Source: Bacillota bacterium (GTDB lineage Bacteria > Bacillota > Clostridia > Oscillospirales > Ruminococcaceae). Taken from it: a stretch of DNA of 64,000 nt. The notes under the pieces were generated by a model. That model searched no databases. It saw only the letters and a list, made by a program, of their open reading frames with translations, and had not been told where the DNA came from. Each line of letters starts with the position of its first letter. Positions within the stretch are counted from its first letter, which is position 1. The stretch covers positions 1-64,000 of the forward strand of contig JAEZTV010000022.1 in NCBI GenBank assembly GCA_023421245.1. The letters run 5' to 3'. Positions 8,239 through 17,859 of the stretch are shown piece by piece. The position numbers and the translations under genes are program-made.

Positions 8239-9260
8239 AGATTATCGTAGACGGCTTTGGCGGAGACAACGCACCCGCAGAGGTGCTGAAAGGCTGTGCG
8301 CAGGCGGTAGTGGAATACGGCGTGGCCATCCTCATCACCGGTGATGAGCAGAAGCTAAGAGAAGCCGCAGCGCACAATGACATCCCGCTTGCAGGAATTG
8401 AAATTGTTCATGCCTCGCAGGTAATTACGATGGAGGATGATCCCACCGATGTAATCAAGGCAAAATCGGATTGCTCGATGGCCGTAGGGTTAAAGCTTTT
8501 ACGCAAGGGCGAAGGAGATGCATTTGTCAGCGCGGGCAATACCGGTGCGCTGGTGGTTGGAGCTTCTACCCTTGCGGGACGTATTAAAGGCATTAAGCGT
8601 GCGGCACTCGCGCCGCTGCTGCCCACCACAAAAGGGCCGTATATGCTTATGGATTCGGGTGCAAACCTTGACTGCCGCCCCGAGATGCTGGTGCAGTTCG
8701 GCATTATGGGCTCGGTGTATATGAACAAGGTACTTGGAATCGCTGCGCCGCGCGTGGGTGTGGTGAACGTTGGAACCGAGGCAACCAAGGGCACCGAGCT
8801 TGAGATTGAGGCTAACCGCCTGTTTACGCTCGCTCCCGTGAACTGCATCGGCAACATTGAGGCGCGCGAGCTGCCGCTTGGCGGCTGCGATGTTGCCGTA
8901 ACCGACGGTTTTACCGGCAATGTCGTTCTCAAGCTCACCGAAGGGCTTGCGAAGGGCTTTTCAAACAGCTTAAAGGGAATGCTGCTCAAAAACCTCGGCA
9001 CCAAGCTTGCGGCGCTTATGCTCAAGGGCGGGATTGCGGAGTTTCGTAAATCGATGGACTACACCGAATACGGCGGTGCACCGCTTATGGGCATCGCGCA
9101 TCCGGTCATCAAGGCGCATGGCAGCTCGGATGCAAAGGCGTTTAAAAATGCTGTGCGGCAGGCAAAACTGTTCAGCAAGCAGAACGTCATAGCCGAGATT
9201 GAGTCGGCGCTTGCTTCCCTGAAGAAGAACCTGGGGGAAACGGCGGCACAGGAACATTAG
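8235..9260 (+). CDS. plsX: Phosphate acyltransferase PlsX
   Basis: PlsX converts acyl-ACP and phosphate to acyl-phosphate, the donor for PlsY in phospholipid synthesis; it is a peripheral membrane enzyme. The product is 341 aa, with the usual start MKIIVDGFGGDNAP, the SAGNTGALV block near residue 100 and conserved GIAHPVIKAHGSSDA near 290. AAGGAGAG (8221-8228) supports ATG 8235 over an upstream ATG at 8145 inside the preceding gene. Downstream lies rnc, but acpP, which in many Firmicutes sits between plsX and rnc, is absent; a terminator-like hairpin occupies the gap. Confidence 0.95.
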   Translation: MKIIVDGFGGDNAPAEVLKGCAQAVVEYGVAILITGDEQKLREAAAHNDIPLAGIEIVHASQVITMEDDPTDVIKAKSDCSMAVGLKLLRKGEGDAFVSAGNTGALVVGASTLAGRIKGIKRAALAPLLPTTKGPYMLMDSGANLDCRPEMLVQFGIMGSVYMNKVLGIAAPRVGVVNVGTEATKGTELEIEANRLFTLAPVNCIGNIEARELPLGGCDVAVTDGFTGNVVLKLTEGLAKGFSNSLKGMLLKNLGTKLAALMLKGGIAEFRKSMDYTEYGGAPLMGIAHPVIKAHGSSDAKAFKNAVRQAKLFSKQNVIAEIESALASLKKNLGETAAQEH

Positions 9261-9266
9261 TTTTCT

Positions 9267-9292
9267 ACACCCGGCTTGCCGGTGTCGTTTTT
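9267..9292 (+). terminator. Intrinsic terminator between plsX and rnc
   Basis: ACACCCGGC (9267-9275) pairs with GCCGGTGT (9278-9285), with one bulged C, followed by CGTTTTT. It could separate or attenuate expression of rnc relative to plsX. Confidence 0.6.
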
Positions 9293-9352
9293 ACTAAGGC
9301 TTTGCGGCAAAAGCTTGCTGTTACCGCAGGCCGGAAAGGCGTTTTGACACAG

Positions 9353-10027
9353 ATGAAGGAATTGATGGATACAATTAACTACCACTTTCGCGACAGCGTG
9401 CTGCTTGAGACCGCGCTTACCCATTCTTCGTATGCCAACGAGGTAAAGAAAAACACGCCGTATAACGAACGGCTGGAATTTTTGGGTGATTCGGTGCTGT
9501 CGATTGTGGTAAGTGATTATCTTTTTTTACACTATAAGCATCTGCCTGAAGGGGAACTAACGAAGCTGCGCGCTGCGCTTGTGTGCGAGCGAACGCTGTG
9601 CGAGTTTGCACGCGATATCAACCTGGGCCGGCATATTCTGCTGGGCAGGGGAGAGGATGCCTCGGGTGGCAGAGAGCGCCCGAGTATCCTGTCCGACGCG
9701 TTTGAGGCGCTAATCGCCGCCATCTATCTGGACAGCGGTATCGAAAGTGCGCGTGCGTTTGTGCTGCGCTTTATTACAAAGCAGCTTAACGATAAGCGCG
9801 ATGTTCCGTTTAAGGACTACAAAACCGCCCTGCAGGAGATTGTTCAGCAGAATAAAGAGGAGAGCGTCAGCTACTGTCTGGTGGAGGAGAGCGGGCCCGA
9901 CCATGACAAGCGGTTTACCGTTGAGGTGCGTCTTAACAGTAACGTCATCGGCAGGGGAACCGGCCGCAGCAAAAAGGATGCGGAGCAGCGGGCGGCAAAA
10001 GAGGCGCTTGCGCTGATGGGACGATGA
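9353..10027 (+). CDS. rnc: Ribonuclease III
   Basis: RNase III cuts double-stranded RNA, including rRNA precursors. The product is 224 aa. The catalytic domain (1-150) carries the signature ERLEFLGDS, with E42 and D46, and the second acidic pair D115/E118 in SDAFEALIAAIYLDSG. A double-stranded-RNA-binding domain occupies about 157-224. Start choice is uncertain: ATG 9353, ATG 9365 or TTG 9344 are all possible, with only GGAAAGG (9333-9339) or AAGGA (9356-9360) as weak ribosome-binding sites. Its stop overlaps the next gene's ATG by four bases. The order rnc-radical SAM-smc-ftsY is common in Clostridia. Confidence 0.95.
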   Translation: MKELMDTINYHFRDSVLLETALTHSSYANEVKKNTPYNERLEFLGDSVLSIVVSDYLFLHYKHLPEGELTKLRAALVCERTLCEFARDINLGRHILLGRGEDASGGRERPSILSDAFEALIAAIYLDSGIESARAFVLRFITKQLNDKRDVPFKDYKTALQEIVQQNKEESVSYCLVEESGPDHDKRFTVEVRLNSNVIGRGTGRSKKDAEQRAAKEALALMGR

Positions 10028-11031
10028 GCCACGCAAACGTTGCGCTGTTTGTGCCGCACATCGGCTGTCCGCACCGTTGTGCGTTTTGCGACCAGTGCGC
10101 AATTTCGGGCAATACAAAGCTGCCCACCCCGCAAGACGTGCGCCGCGCGTGTGCCGCCGCGCGGGATAGCTTAGGTGAGCGGGTAAACGACGCTGAGATT
10201 GCATTCTTCGGTGGCAGCTTTACGGCAATTGACCGGCAGTATATGCTGTCCTTGCTGCAAGAGGCATACGCCTGCGTAAATGAGATGGGCTTTATGGGCA
10301 TCCGCCTGTCTACCCGCCCCGACGCGGTGGACGATGAGGTGCTTTTACTGCTTAAGCGGTATGGGGTTACCGCCATTGAGCTTGGTGCGCAGAGCATGGA
10401 TGACGGGGTGCTGCAACAAAACAACCGCGGCCATACGGCGGAGGATGTTGTTAACGCCTGCGCACGCATCCGCGGCCACGGTTTTTCGCTTGGGCTGCAG
10501 ATGATGGCAGGCTTGTACAGTGATACCCCGCAAAAGACGCTGCAAACTGCGCAGACCATCTGCGGCATAGAGCCGGACACGGTGCGCATATACCCCGCCA
10601 TCGTTATGGCGGGCACGGCCCTTGCGGCGCTGTACCGGGCGGGCAGCTATAGCCCTCTTTCACTTGACGAGGCGGTAGAGCTGTGCGCGCAGTGTCTTGT
10701 TTTGTTTGCGCGCCATGGCATAAAGGTTATTCGGGTGGGTCTGCATGCAACCGGTGAGCTTGAGAAGAACATGATAGCGGGGCCGTTCCATCCCGCGTTT
10801 CGCGAATTGTGCGAATCGAGGATTCTGCTTGAACGGGTGCTCGCGCAGATAAAAGAGAAAAACATACCACAGGGGAATGTTTCGGTGATAATTCACCCTA
10901 AAAACCGTTCAAAGCTCGTAGGTCAGCGTAAAAAAAATGTGGAAATCCTTTCTGGTATGCACTATAATTTAACTGTGCATACCGATATATCGCTTGAACC
11001 GGACGCACTCAAGGTTACAGCAGGGCGGTGA
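10024..11031 (+). CDS. Elp3-like radical SAM protein
   Basis: A 335-aa radical SAM enzyme. The [4Fe-4S] cluster motif is C15-x3-C19-x2-C22 (GCPHRCAFCDQ), and GGSFTAID near residue 60 fits the SAM-binding region. The C-terminal third resembles the Radical_SAM_C extension seen with Elp3-type proteins, but there is no acetyltransferase domain. The family is found almost always between rnc and smc in Clostridia; its substrate is unknown to me, with tRNA modification one suggestion from the Elp3 likeness. It overlaps rnc by four bases and is followed 37 nt later by smc. Confidence 0.85.
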   Translation: MSHANVALFVPHIGCPHRCAFCDQCAISGNTKLPTPQDVRRACAAARDSLGERVNDAEIAFFGGSFTAIDRQYMLSLLQEAYACVNEMGFMGIRLSTRPDAVDDEVLLLLKRYGVTAIELGAQSMDDGVLQQNNRGHTAEDVVNACARIRGHGFSLGLQMMAGLYSDTPQKTLQTAQTICGIEPDTVRIYPAIVMAGTALAALYRAGSYSPLSLDEAVELCAQCLVLFARHGIKVIRVGLHATGELEKNMIAGPFHPAFRELCESRILLERVLAQIKEKNIPQGNVSVIIHPKNRSKLVGQRKKNVEILSGMHYNLTVHTDISLEPDALKVTAGR

Positions 11032-11068
11032 CGGCCGCCTTACCACTGGCAAAAAAGGATGTGTGGCA

Positions 11069-14000
11069 TTGTTACTCAAATCCCTTGACATACAAGGCTT
11101 TAAATCATTCCCCGACAAAACGCGGCTTTCGTTTGGCAGCGGCATTACCGCCGTAGTGGGGCCAAACGGCAGCGGAAAGAGCAACATCAGCGATGCGGTG
11201 CGCTGGGTTATGGGCGAGCAATCCACCAAAACGCTGCGCGGCAGCCGTATGGAAGATATCATCTTCGGCGGCACCAAGCTGCGCGGAGCGGTGGGGTTTG
11301 CGCAGGTATCGCTTACCATAGACAACACAAGCAAAATGCTCGATATTGAGACAGACGAGGTTACCATTACCCGTAAACTCTACCGCTCGGGTGAAAGCGA
11401 ATATCGCATTAACAACAATGCCGTTCGCCTGCGGGATATTTACGAGCTGTTTATGGATACCGGCCTTGGCCGGGACGGATACTCAATTATCGGGCAGGGC
11501 CGTATTGCCGAGATTGTCAGCGCAAAAAGCGCGGAACGCCGCGAAATTTTTGAGGAGGCCTCGGGCATCTCCAAATACCGCTACCGCAAAAACGAGGCGG
11601 AGCGCAAGCTCGACCAAACACAGGAAAACCTCGTTCGTCTGTTTGACATCCTGACAGAGCTTGAAGACCGTGTGGAGCCGCTGCGCATTCAGTCGGAAAA
11701 GGCGCAGCAGTTTTTGGTGCTTGCCGAGCAACGCCGTCAGCTTGAGGTTTCGCTTTATGTCCGTTCGCTTGAAAAGGCGCGCGAGGCGCTGCGCGAGCAG
11801 GAAAACCGCGTAATGGTGTGCAAGGCGGCGTGTGACGGGGTGGACGAGGAGCTTGCCGCCATGGAGGCGGATATCAACGCCATCTTTGCAAAGTCCCAGC
11901 AGTGTGCGGTGCTCATGGAGCAGCGGCGCACACAGCGTGCGGGTATTGACGAAGAGCTTTCAAGGTTTGAAGCGCAGGTGGCGGTGCTGCGCAACGACAT
12001 TCACCATAAAACCGAGAGCATTGAACGTGTTCGCCGCGAGATTGAGGCAAACAGCCTTGCCGTAAGTGATATCGCTATGCAGATAGAGCAGCGCATGGAG
12101 CTGCACGCACAGAAATGTGCACAGATAGAAGAGCTAAAAGCGCAATGCGCCGAGCGGGAGCAGACGCTTGAGGATTTTTTAAGCGACAGCGCCCGCCACA
12201 GTGAACGCCTTGAAGAGGTCAACAAACGGATGGCGGAGCTTGGCGCAGCTATCTCACAAAGCCGCGTTGCCGAGCTTGCCGGCCAATCGGCGCTTGATGA
12301 GCTTGCACAACGCCGCACACGCACCGGTGAACAGCTTGCCGCAAAAGAGCAGGAAGCGTCGCAGTGTGAAAAGGAACGCGCCGAGGCAAGTGCATTTATA
12401 GCAGAGCTAAGCGAGAAGATAGAGGCAGAGGCTAACACCGTCAAGGGGTACGCGTTCAAGCTTGAAAAACGCAGGGAAAAGCTCGAGCAAAGCGCAAAAG
12501 AGGTATCCGCACTTGATCTGCGCATCAAAGAAAAGCACCAAAACGCCCGGCTGCTTGAAAATCTAGAACGCAGTATGGAGGGCTTTGCCCAAAGCGTTAA
12601 AACGGTAATGAACATGGCGTCGCGCGGTACACTGCGCGGTGTACTGGGGCCGGTATCAAGTTTAATCGAGGTGCCGCGACAGTATACAACGGCGATTGAA
12701 ACCGCACTTTCGTTTGCGTTGCAGAACATCGTGGTGGAGGATGAAGCCGCCGCAAAAAACGCGATTGCCCAGCTGAAAAGCGAAAAAGCGGGGCGCGCAA
12801 CCTTCCTGCCGGTATCCACCATCAAGGGCTCACGGCTTGACGAACGCCCCCTGAAGGGTCAGGCGGGCTATATCGGCATTGCCGGTTCTCTTGTAACGTG
12901 TGATAAGCGCTACGATGACGTAATTGCATCGCTGCTGGGCCGAATTGCGGTGTGTGACAACCTCGATAACGCCGCCGCAATGGCAAAGGCATCCGGCTAC
13001 CGCTTTCGCGTGGTCACACTGGACGGGCAGGTTGTCAACGCGGGTGGTTCACTTACGGGAGGCTCGGCGGTGAAAAGCGCCGGCCTGCTCAGCCGCCGCG
13101 GCGATATCGCGCGCTTGCGCGATGAGGCGGGCAAGCTTGAGGTTAAACTTACCGAAGCCAATACCGCCCATACCACATTAAAGAACGAGATTGCCGCCAT
13201 AGAAGCGCAGTATATCGCCTCAAAAAGTGTGCTGGAAACAATGCAGGAAGACCGCCAGAAGGCGGAGATGCAGTACACGCTGTGTGAGCGTAATCTTGCC
13301 GAGATTAGCCGCACTATTGAGGAGGCGACCGCCGAGCTTGCCCGCGCAGAGAAGCGCAAGCAGGAGCTTGCCGCCGAGCTGCAAGAGGCCCGCCGTAAGC
13401 TTGCCGACAGCACCGTGCAGATGACAGCCCTTGAAGAACAGGTGGGTGAAACCGCACAAAAGAAGGACGAGCTGCGCCAAAAGCGTCACGCGCTCACGGA
13501 TGAAATCTCGCAGCTTAAGATGAGCATTATAGCGCTGACCAAAGAAGCGGAAGGTCTTTCACAGTCTGCCGAGGAGCTAACGCAGCGCAGAGACAGTGAG
13601 AGCGGCAAAAGTCACACGCTGCTTGCGGAGATTGCGGCGCTGGAAGCAGAGATTGCGGGCATAAACGAGAAATCGCAGGAGATACTTCTTTCAAAGCAAA
13701 AGATTTCAGAGCAGGCCGTTGCCATTGAGCAGCAGACCGCGGCACTTGCACAGCAGCGCATGGAGCTTGAAAGGCAGGCAAATGACCGCCGCGCCTCCGA
13801 ACGTGAGATTCTCTCGCGCCGCGAGGAAATCAGCAAGGAGATGGCGCGCCTAGAAGAACGGAAGCTCTCGGCACAAGGGGAGTACGACTCGGTAATCGCC
13901 AAGCTATGGGATGAATATGAGCTTACTAAAACCGAGGCGGCAGCGGTCGCGCAGGAGATACCCAATATTACAACCGCACAGCGCACACTGGCAGAGATTA

Positions 14001-14644
14001 AGGGCAAAATTAAAGCGCTCGGTTCGGTGAACGTGGGTGCAATTGATGAGTACAAAGAGGTTTCAGAACGCTATACCTTCCTGAAAGAGCAGATTGACGA
14101 CGTAACCAAATCGCGCGATGAACTGCAGCGCTTAATCAGTGAGCTAACGAGCAAGATGCGCGAGATATTCACCGAAAGCTTTGTGGAGATTAACAGAAAC
14201 TTCGGTGAGGTGTTTGTCGAACTGTTTGGCGGCGGCAGCGCACACCTTAGCCTGTCCGACGAGGGGGATGTGCTGGAAAGCGGCATTGAGATTAACGTCG
14301 AGCCGCCGGGTAAGATTATCAAAAACCTCTCCGCGCTTTCGGGCGGCGAGCAGGCGTTTGTGGCGATTGCCATCTACTTTGCCATCCTTAAGGTTCGTCC
14401 CGCACCGTTTTGCCTGCTCGACGAGATTGAGGCGGCGCTTGACGATGTAAACGTCACGAAATATGCGCAGTATCTGCACCGCTTATGCGATAAAACGCAG
14501 TTTATTGCCATCACCCACCGCCGCGGCACCATGGAAGAAGCAGATGTGCTGTACGGCGTTACCATGCAGGAGGAAGGTGTATCCAAGCTGTTGCAGCTTA
14601 AGGTAACCGAGCTTGAAAGCAAGCTTGGCCTGAAGAATACATAA
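11069..14644 (+). CDS. smc: Chromosome segregation protein SMC
   Basis: SMC forms the condensin ring that organises and separates sister chromosomes together with ScpA/ScpB, which are not in this window. The product is 1191 aa. Walker A GPNGSGKSN is at 31-39, the signature LSGGEQ at 1090-1095 and Walker B LLDEIEAALDD with D1118/E1119. Two long coiled coils (about 170-510 and 665-1020) flank the hinge (about 520-660). I chose TTG 11069: AAAGGA (11054-11059) lies 9 nt upstream and the protein then begins MLLKSLDIQGFKSF, exactly the family pattern. An ATG at 10994 would overlap the preceding gene and add 25 unrelated residues. Confidence 0.97.
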   Translation: MLLKSLDIQGFKSFPDKTRLSFGSGITAVVGPNGSGKSNISDAVRWVMGEQSTKTLRGSRMEDIIFGGTKLRGAVGFAQVSLTIDNTSKMLDIETDEVTITRKLYRSGESEYRINNNAVRLRDIYELFMDTGLGRDGYSIIGQGRIAEIVSAKSAERREIFEEASGISKYRYRKNEAERKLDQTQENLVRLFDILTELEDRVEPLRIQSEKAQQFLVLAEQRRQLEVSLYVRSLEKAREALREQENRVMVCKAACDGVDEELAAMEADINAIFAKSQQCAVLMEQRRTQRAGIDEELSRFEAQVAVLRNDIHHKTESIERVRREIEANSLAVSDIAMQIEQRMELHAQKCAQIEELKAQCAEREQTLEDFLSDSARHSERLEEVNKRMAELGAAISQSRVAELAGQSALDELAQRRTRTGEQLAAKEQEASQCEKERAEASAFIAELSEKIEAEANTVKGYAFKLEKRREKLEQSAKEVSALDLRIKEKHQNARLLENLERSMEGFAQSVKTVMNMASRGTLRGVLGPVSSLIEVPRQYTTAIETALSFALQNIVVEDEAAAKNAIAQLKSEKAGRATFLPVSTIKGSRLDERPLKGQAGYIGIAGSLVTCDKRYDDVIASLLGRIAVCDNLDNAAAMAKASGYRFRVVTLDGQVVNAGGSLTGGSAVKSAGLLSRRGDIARLRDEAGKLEVKLTEANTAHTTLKNEIAAIEAQYIASKSVLETMQEDRQKAEMQYTLCERNLAEISRTIEEATAELARAEKRKQELAAELQEARRKLADSTVQMTALEEQVGETAQKKDELRQKRHALTDEISQLKMSIIALTKEAEGLSQSAEELTQRRDSESGKSHTLLAEIAALEAEIAGINEKSQEILLSKQKISEQAVAIEQQTAALAQQRMELERQANDRRASEREILSRREEISKEMARLEERKLSAQGEYDSVIAKLWDEYELTKTEAAAVAQEIPNITTAQRTLAEIKGKIKALGSVNVGAIDEYKEVSERYTFLKEQIDDVTKSRDELQRLISELTSKMREIFTESFVEINRNFGEVFVELFGGGSAHLSLSDEGDVLESGIEINVEPPGKIIKNLSALSGGEQAFVAIAIYFAILKVRPAPFCLLDEIEAALDDVNVTKYAQYLHRLCDKTQFIAITHRRGTMEEADVLYGVTMQEEGVSKLLQLKVTELESKLGLKNT

Positions 14645-14687
14645 CAAAGCGGTTTGCGCAATATGGGGAAAGGCACAGGATGATGCA

Positions 14688-15605
14688 ATGGGATTTTTCG
14701 AAAAACTATCGGGGGGCTTGAAGAAAACCCGCGATTCAATGGCAAAAACGATGGAAGCGATGTTTAAGTCGTTTACCAAAATAGATGAAGAACTGTTTGA
14801 AGAGCTTGAGGAGATTCTCATTATGTCCGATGTCGGGGCAAAAACCGCATCGGATATCTGCACACAGCTGCGGCAGCGCATCAAGGATAAGGGCATTACA
14901 GACCCGAATCTTATTACCGGCGAGATACAGGAGCTGATTGCCGATATGCTGCGCGGCGGCGAAGGGCTAAGACTTTCCACGAAACCGTCGGTCATCCTTG
15001 TCATCGGGGTAAACGGTGTGGGTAAAACCACCACCATCGGCAAGCTTTCGTCGTTGCTCAAGGCGCAGGGTAAGAGCGTGCTGCTTGGCGCGGCCGATAC
15101 CTTTCGCGCCGCCGCCATTGACCAGCTTGCCGTGTGGGCCGAGCGTGCGGATGTTCCGCTCATACGCCACAGTGAGGGCAGCGACCCCGCTGCAGTCGTG
15201 TTTGATGCGGTAACGGCTGCAAAATCACGAGGCTGTGATGTGGTAATCTGCGATACCGCAGGCCGCCTGCACAACAAGAAAAACCTTATGGACGAGCTTG
15301 CAAAGATTTCACGCGTCATCCGGCGCGAGGTGCCGGACAGCGATGTCGAAGTACTGCTGGTGCTCGATGCCACCACCGGACAAAACGCCCTCAATCAGGC
15401 GCGTGAGTTTAAGGATGCCGCCGGTATTACAGGCATTGTGCTCACAAAGCTTGACGGAACCGCTCGCGGGGGCGTAATTATCGGCATCCGCGGCGAGCTT
15501 GATATTCCGGTTAAATATGTGGGCGTGGGGGAACAAATAGATGATCTGCAAGCCTTTGACCCCGATGCATTTGCAAAGGCATTGTTCGGCCGGCGCGCAC
15601 AGTAG
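14688..15605 (+). CDS. ftsY: Signal recognition particle receptor FtsY
   Basis: FtsY is the membrane-associated SRP receptor GTPase that docks ribosomes translating membrane proteins. The product is 305 aa, consisting of the NG core only: N domain about 1-95, then G1 GVNGVGKTT (107-115), DTAGR (189-193) and TKLDG (253-257). The long acidic A domain of enterobacteria is missing, which is normal in Firmicutes. It sits 43 nt after smc. ffh, which often follows in Clostridia, is not present; rdgB follows instead. Confidence 0.96.
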   Translation: MGFFEKLSGGLKKTRDSMAKTMEAMFKSFTKIDEELFEELEEILIMSDVGAKTASDICTQLRQRIKDKGITDPNLITGEIQELIADMLRGGEGLRLSTKPSVILVIGVNGVGKTTTIGKLSSLLKAQGKSVLLGAADTFRAAAIDQLAVWAERADVPLIRHSEGSDPAAVVFDAVTAAKSRGCDVVICDTAGRLHNKKNLMDELAKISRVIRREVPDSDVEVLLVLDATTGQNALNQAREFKDAAGITGIVLTKLDGTARGGVIIGIRGELDIPVKYVGVGEQIDDLQAFDPDAFAKALFGRRAQ

Positions 15606-15627
15606 CAGGGAAGGGGCTTTAAAACGG

Positions 15628-16221
15628 ATGGATAAGCTTGTATTTGCATCCACAAACAAGGGCAAGATTAAAGAGATTGGACAGTTGCTTTCACCCACCG
15701 GCATCACGGTGCTTTCGCTTGCGGACATCGGCTATGCAGGGGAGATAGAGGAAACCGGTGCAACCTTTGAGGAAAACGCGCGCATTAAAGCGGCAGCAGT
15801 GTGCGCCTTTAGCGGGCTGCCCTGTGTGGCGGATGACAGCGGCATCTGTATCGATGCGTTGGATGGCGCGCCCGGTGTACTGTCTGCGCGTTATCTGGGC
15901 GAGGATACCCCGTATGAAGTAAAAAACCGTCTTATTCTTGAACAGCTTAAGGATACCGCTGCCAATCGGCGTACCGCACGCTACGAATGCTCGGTATGCT
16001 GCGTGTTTCCCGACGGTGGCGAGATTGTCACCCACGGAATCTGTGAAGGGGCGATTTCCTATGCACCCAAAGGGCAGAATGGGTTTGGCTACGACCCCAT
16101 CTTTTTGGTGGACGGCAAAACGATGGCGGAGCTTACGGATGAGGAGAAAAACCGCATCAGCCACCGTGCAAAAGCGGTAAAGGCCTTTGTACAACAGCTA
16201 ACCGCGAAAAGCAGCGTGTGA
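15628..16221 (+). CDS. rdgB: XTP/dITP diphosphatase (RdgB/HAM1 family)
   Basis: This house-cleaning pyrophosphatase hydrolyses ITP, dITP and XTP to monophosphates and so keeps deaminated purines out of nucleic acids. The product is 197 aa, the usual length. Motifs: FASTNKGKIKEI (N-terminal nucleotide loop), ETGATFEENARIKA, CVADDSGICIDALDGAPG (catalytic Asp region) and GQNGFGYDPIF. GGGAAGGGG (15608-15616) supports ATG 15628. It lies 22 nt after ftsY. Confidence 0.95.
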   Translation: MDKLVFASTNKGKIKEIGQLLSPTGITVLSLADIGYAGEIEETGATFEENARIKAAAVCAFSGLPCVADDSGICIDALDGAPGVLSARYLGEDTPYEVKNRLILEQLKDTAANRRTARYECSVCCVFPDGGEIVTHGICEGAISYAPKGQNGFGYDPIFLVDGKTMAELTDEEKNRISHRAKAVKAFVQQLTAKSSV

Positions 16222-16293
16222 TTTACAAACTAAAATTAAAGGAACAAATGGCTTTTTGATTCTTTCATAAAGCATGGAAAGGCATGGTACCAT

Positions 16294-16581
16294 ATGCTTA
16301 CTAGCAAACAGCGCGCAACGCTTAAAGCGCTTGCCAACCCTATCGATACTATCCTGCAGATTGGTAAAAATGAGATATCCGATACCCTTGTTACACAGGT
16401 GGACGATGCGCTTACCGCACGTGAGCTCATCAAGCTGCGTGTGCTTGAAACTGCACCGTACACGCCGCACGAGGCCGCAAGTCTGCTTGCTGGGCGCACC
16501 AACAGCGAGGTTGTTCAGGTCATCGGTACCCGCTTTGTTCTTTTTCGCAGGAATAACAAAAAGCCGATGATTACGTATTAG
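16294..16581 (+). CDS. yhbY: YhbY-type RNA-binding protein (CRM domain)
   Basis: A 95-aa protein made of one CRM/YhbY domain, an RNA-binding fold associated with late 50S assembly. The start MLTSKQRATLKALAN and the core IGKNEISDTLVTQVDDAL match the family, with the RNA-binding loop at about 27-30. GGAAAGG lies a few bases upstream of the ATG. Its position just before nadD, yqeK, the LCP gene and rsfS is the conserved Firmicute order. Confidence 0.92.
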   Translation: MLTSKQRATLKALANPIDTILQIGKNEISDTLVTQVDDALTARELIKLRVLETAPYTPHEAASLLAGRTNSEVVQVIGTRFVLFRRNNKKPMITY

Positions 16582-16647
16582 CTGATACCGCAGTTTTTGT
16601 ATTATGGCGGCCGTATTGCGCACAGCCGGAGAGGAGATGCTGCCGTT

Positions 16648-17814
16648 ATGCAGAAGATTGGTCTGTTTGGAGGAACCTTTAATCCTATACACAATGGGCA
16701 TCTGCATCTTGCAGATGCATTTTGCCGTGCGCTTATGCTTGACGAATTGTTCTTCATCCCCACATATTCGCCTCCCCATAAGGATGCACAAGGGCTTGCA
16801 AGCGGGGCCGACCGCTATAACATGTGCCGTGTGGCGATTAGCGGACTGCCCGGCGCGCGTGTCAGCGATTTTGAGATTCGGCGCGAAACCAAGAGCTATA
16901 CAGTTTACACCCTGCAGCATTTTAAAGAGCGGTACCCGGACGCTGAGTTCTACTTCTTGATGGGCTTTGATATGTTTATCACGCTTGAGCAGTGGCATGA
17001 AGCGAACGCCTTATTTAGATTCGCTACGATGTGCGCGGGCGCGCGCAGCAAGGGGGAATACGAGCAGCTGGTTCGGCACGCGGCATACCTTGCGCAAAAA
17101 GGGGCAAAGACCCATATTTTAGACGTGGAGCCATATGAAGCCTCGTCTACCCGCATCCGCACGCAGCTTGCGCAGGATATTGTACCCGCTGCGCTGCCGC
17201 AGCCGGTATTGCGCTACATAGATACCGTGCGGCCCTACGGCAAAGAGCAAAAAGAAGCGCTGTCATACAAAGCGGAGATTTCAAAACGCCTAAGCCCTGT
17301 ACGGTATGAGCATTCGCTCTGTGTTGCAAAAGAGGCGGTAACGCTATCCATTCTGTTTGGAGCAGACGAGAAACGCGCGTATGCCGCAGGCCTTTTGCAC
17401 GATATTGCAAAGGATCTGCCGCAGGCAGAGCAGTTGCAAATGCTTAAAAAGTCTGGTATAATTTTGGACGATGTTGAGCGTGTGGCACCCAAGCTTTGGC
17501 ATGCGATAATAGGCACGCAGCTGGTACGTGACATTGGTATAAATGACACGCAAATCATAAATGCTATAAGATACCATACCACGGCACGCGAGGGTATCAC
17601 ATTGTTGGAACAGGTTATCTATCTCGCAGACTGCATCTCCTTCGACCGCCGGTACACAGGAGCGGATGCGATTCGTGAGCGGATTGCCTTAGGCCTTGAC
17701 AGCGCAATGCTCTGCGCTCTTTCACTTTCTATCATGGGTCTTGCGAAGAAAGAGTCATCTATCCACATCGATACGGTAAAGGCGTACAACAGTTTTCTCC
17801 CCGCGCAACAATAG
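16648..17814 (+). CDS. nadD-yqeK: Fused nicotinate-nucleotide adenylyltransferase / YqeK HD-domain hydrolase
   Basis: A single 388-aa protein joining two enzymes usually encoded by neighbouring genes. Residues 1-195 are NadD, which makes deamido-NAD from nicotinate mononucleotide and ATP: GGTFNPIHNGH (8-18) and the C-terminal SSTRIR (166-171) are intact. Residues about 205-388 are a YqeK-type HD phosphohydrolase: H222 (RYEHS), H251-D252 (LLHDIAKDLP) and a later histidine-rich stretch (YHTTARE). YqeK of Bacillus is a symmetrical Ap4A hydrolase. I see no stop or frameshift at the junction. GGAGAGGAG (16629-16637) supports ATG 16648. Confidence 0.93.
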   Translation: MQKIGLFGGTFNPIHNGHLHLADAFCRALMLDELFFIPTYSPPHKDAQGLASGADRYNMCRVAISGLPGARVSDFEIRRETKSYTVYTLQHFKERYPDAEFYFLMGFDMFITLEQWHEANALFRFATMCAGARSKGEYEQLVRHAAYLAQKGAKTHILDVEPYEASSTRIRTQLAQDIVPAALPQPVLRYIDTVRPYGKEQKEALSYKAEISKRLSPVRYEHSLCVAKEAVTLSILFGADEKRAYAAGLLHDIAKDLPQAEQLQMLKKSGIILDDVERVAPKLWHAIIGTQLVRDIGINDTQIINAIRYHTTAREGITLLEQVIYLADCISFDRRYTGADAIRERIALGLDSAMLCALSLSIMGLAKKESSIHIDTVKAYNSFLPAQQ

Positions 17815-17859
17815 ACGGCATGGACCATGTGCCGAGCCGTTCAAGCGGGAGGCTAGATT

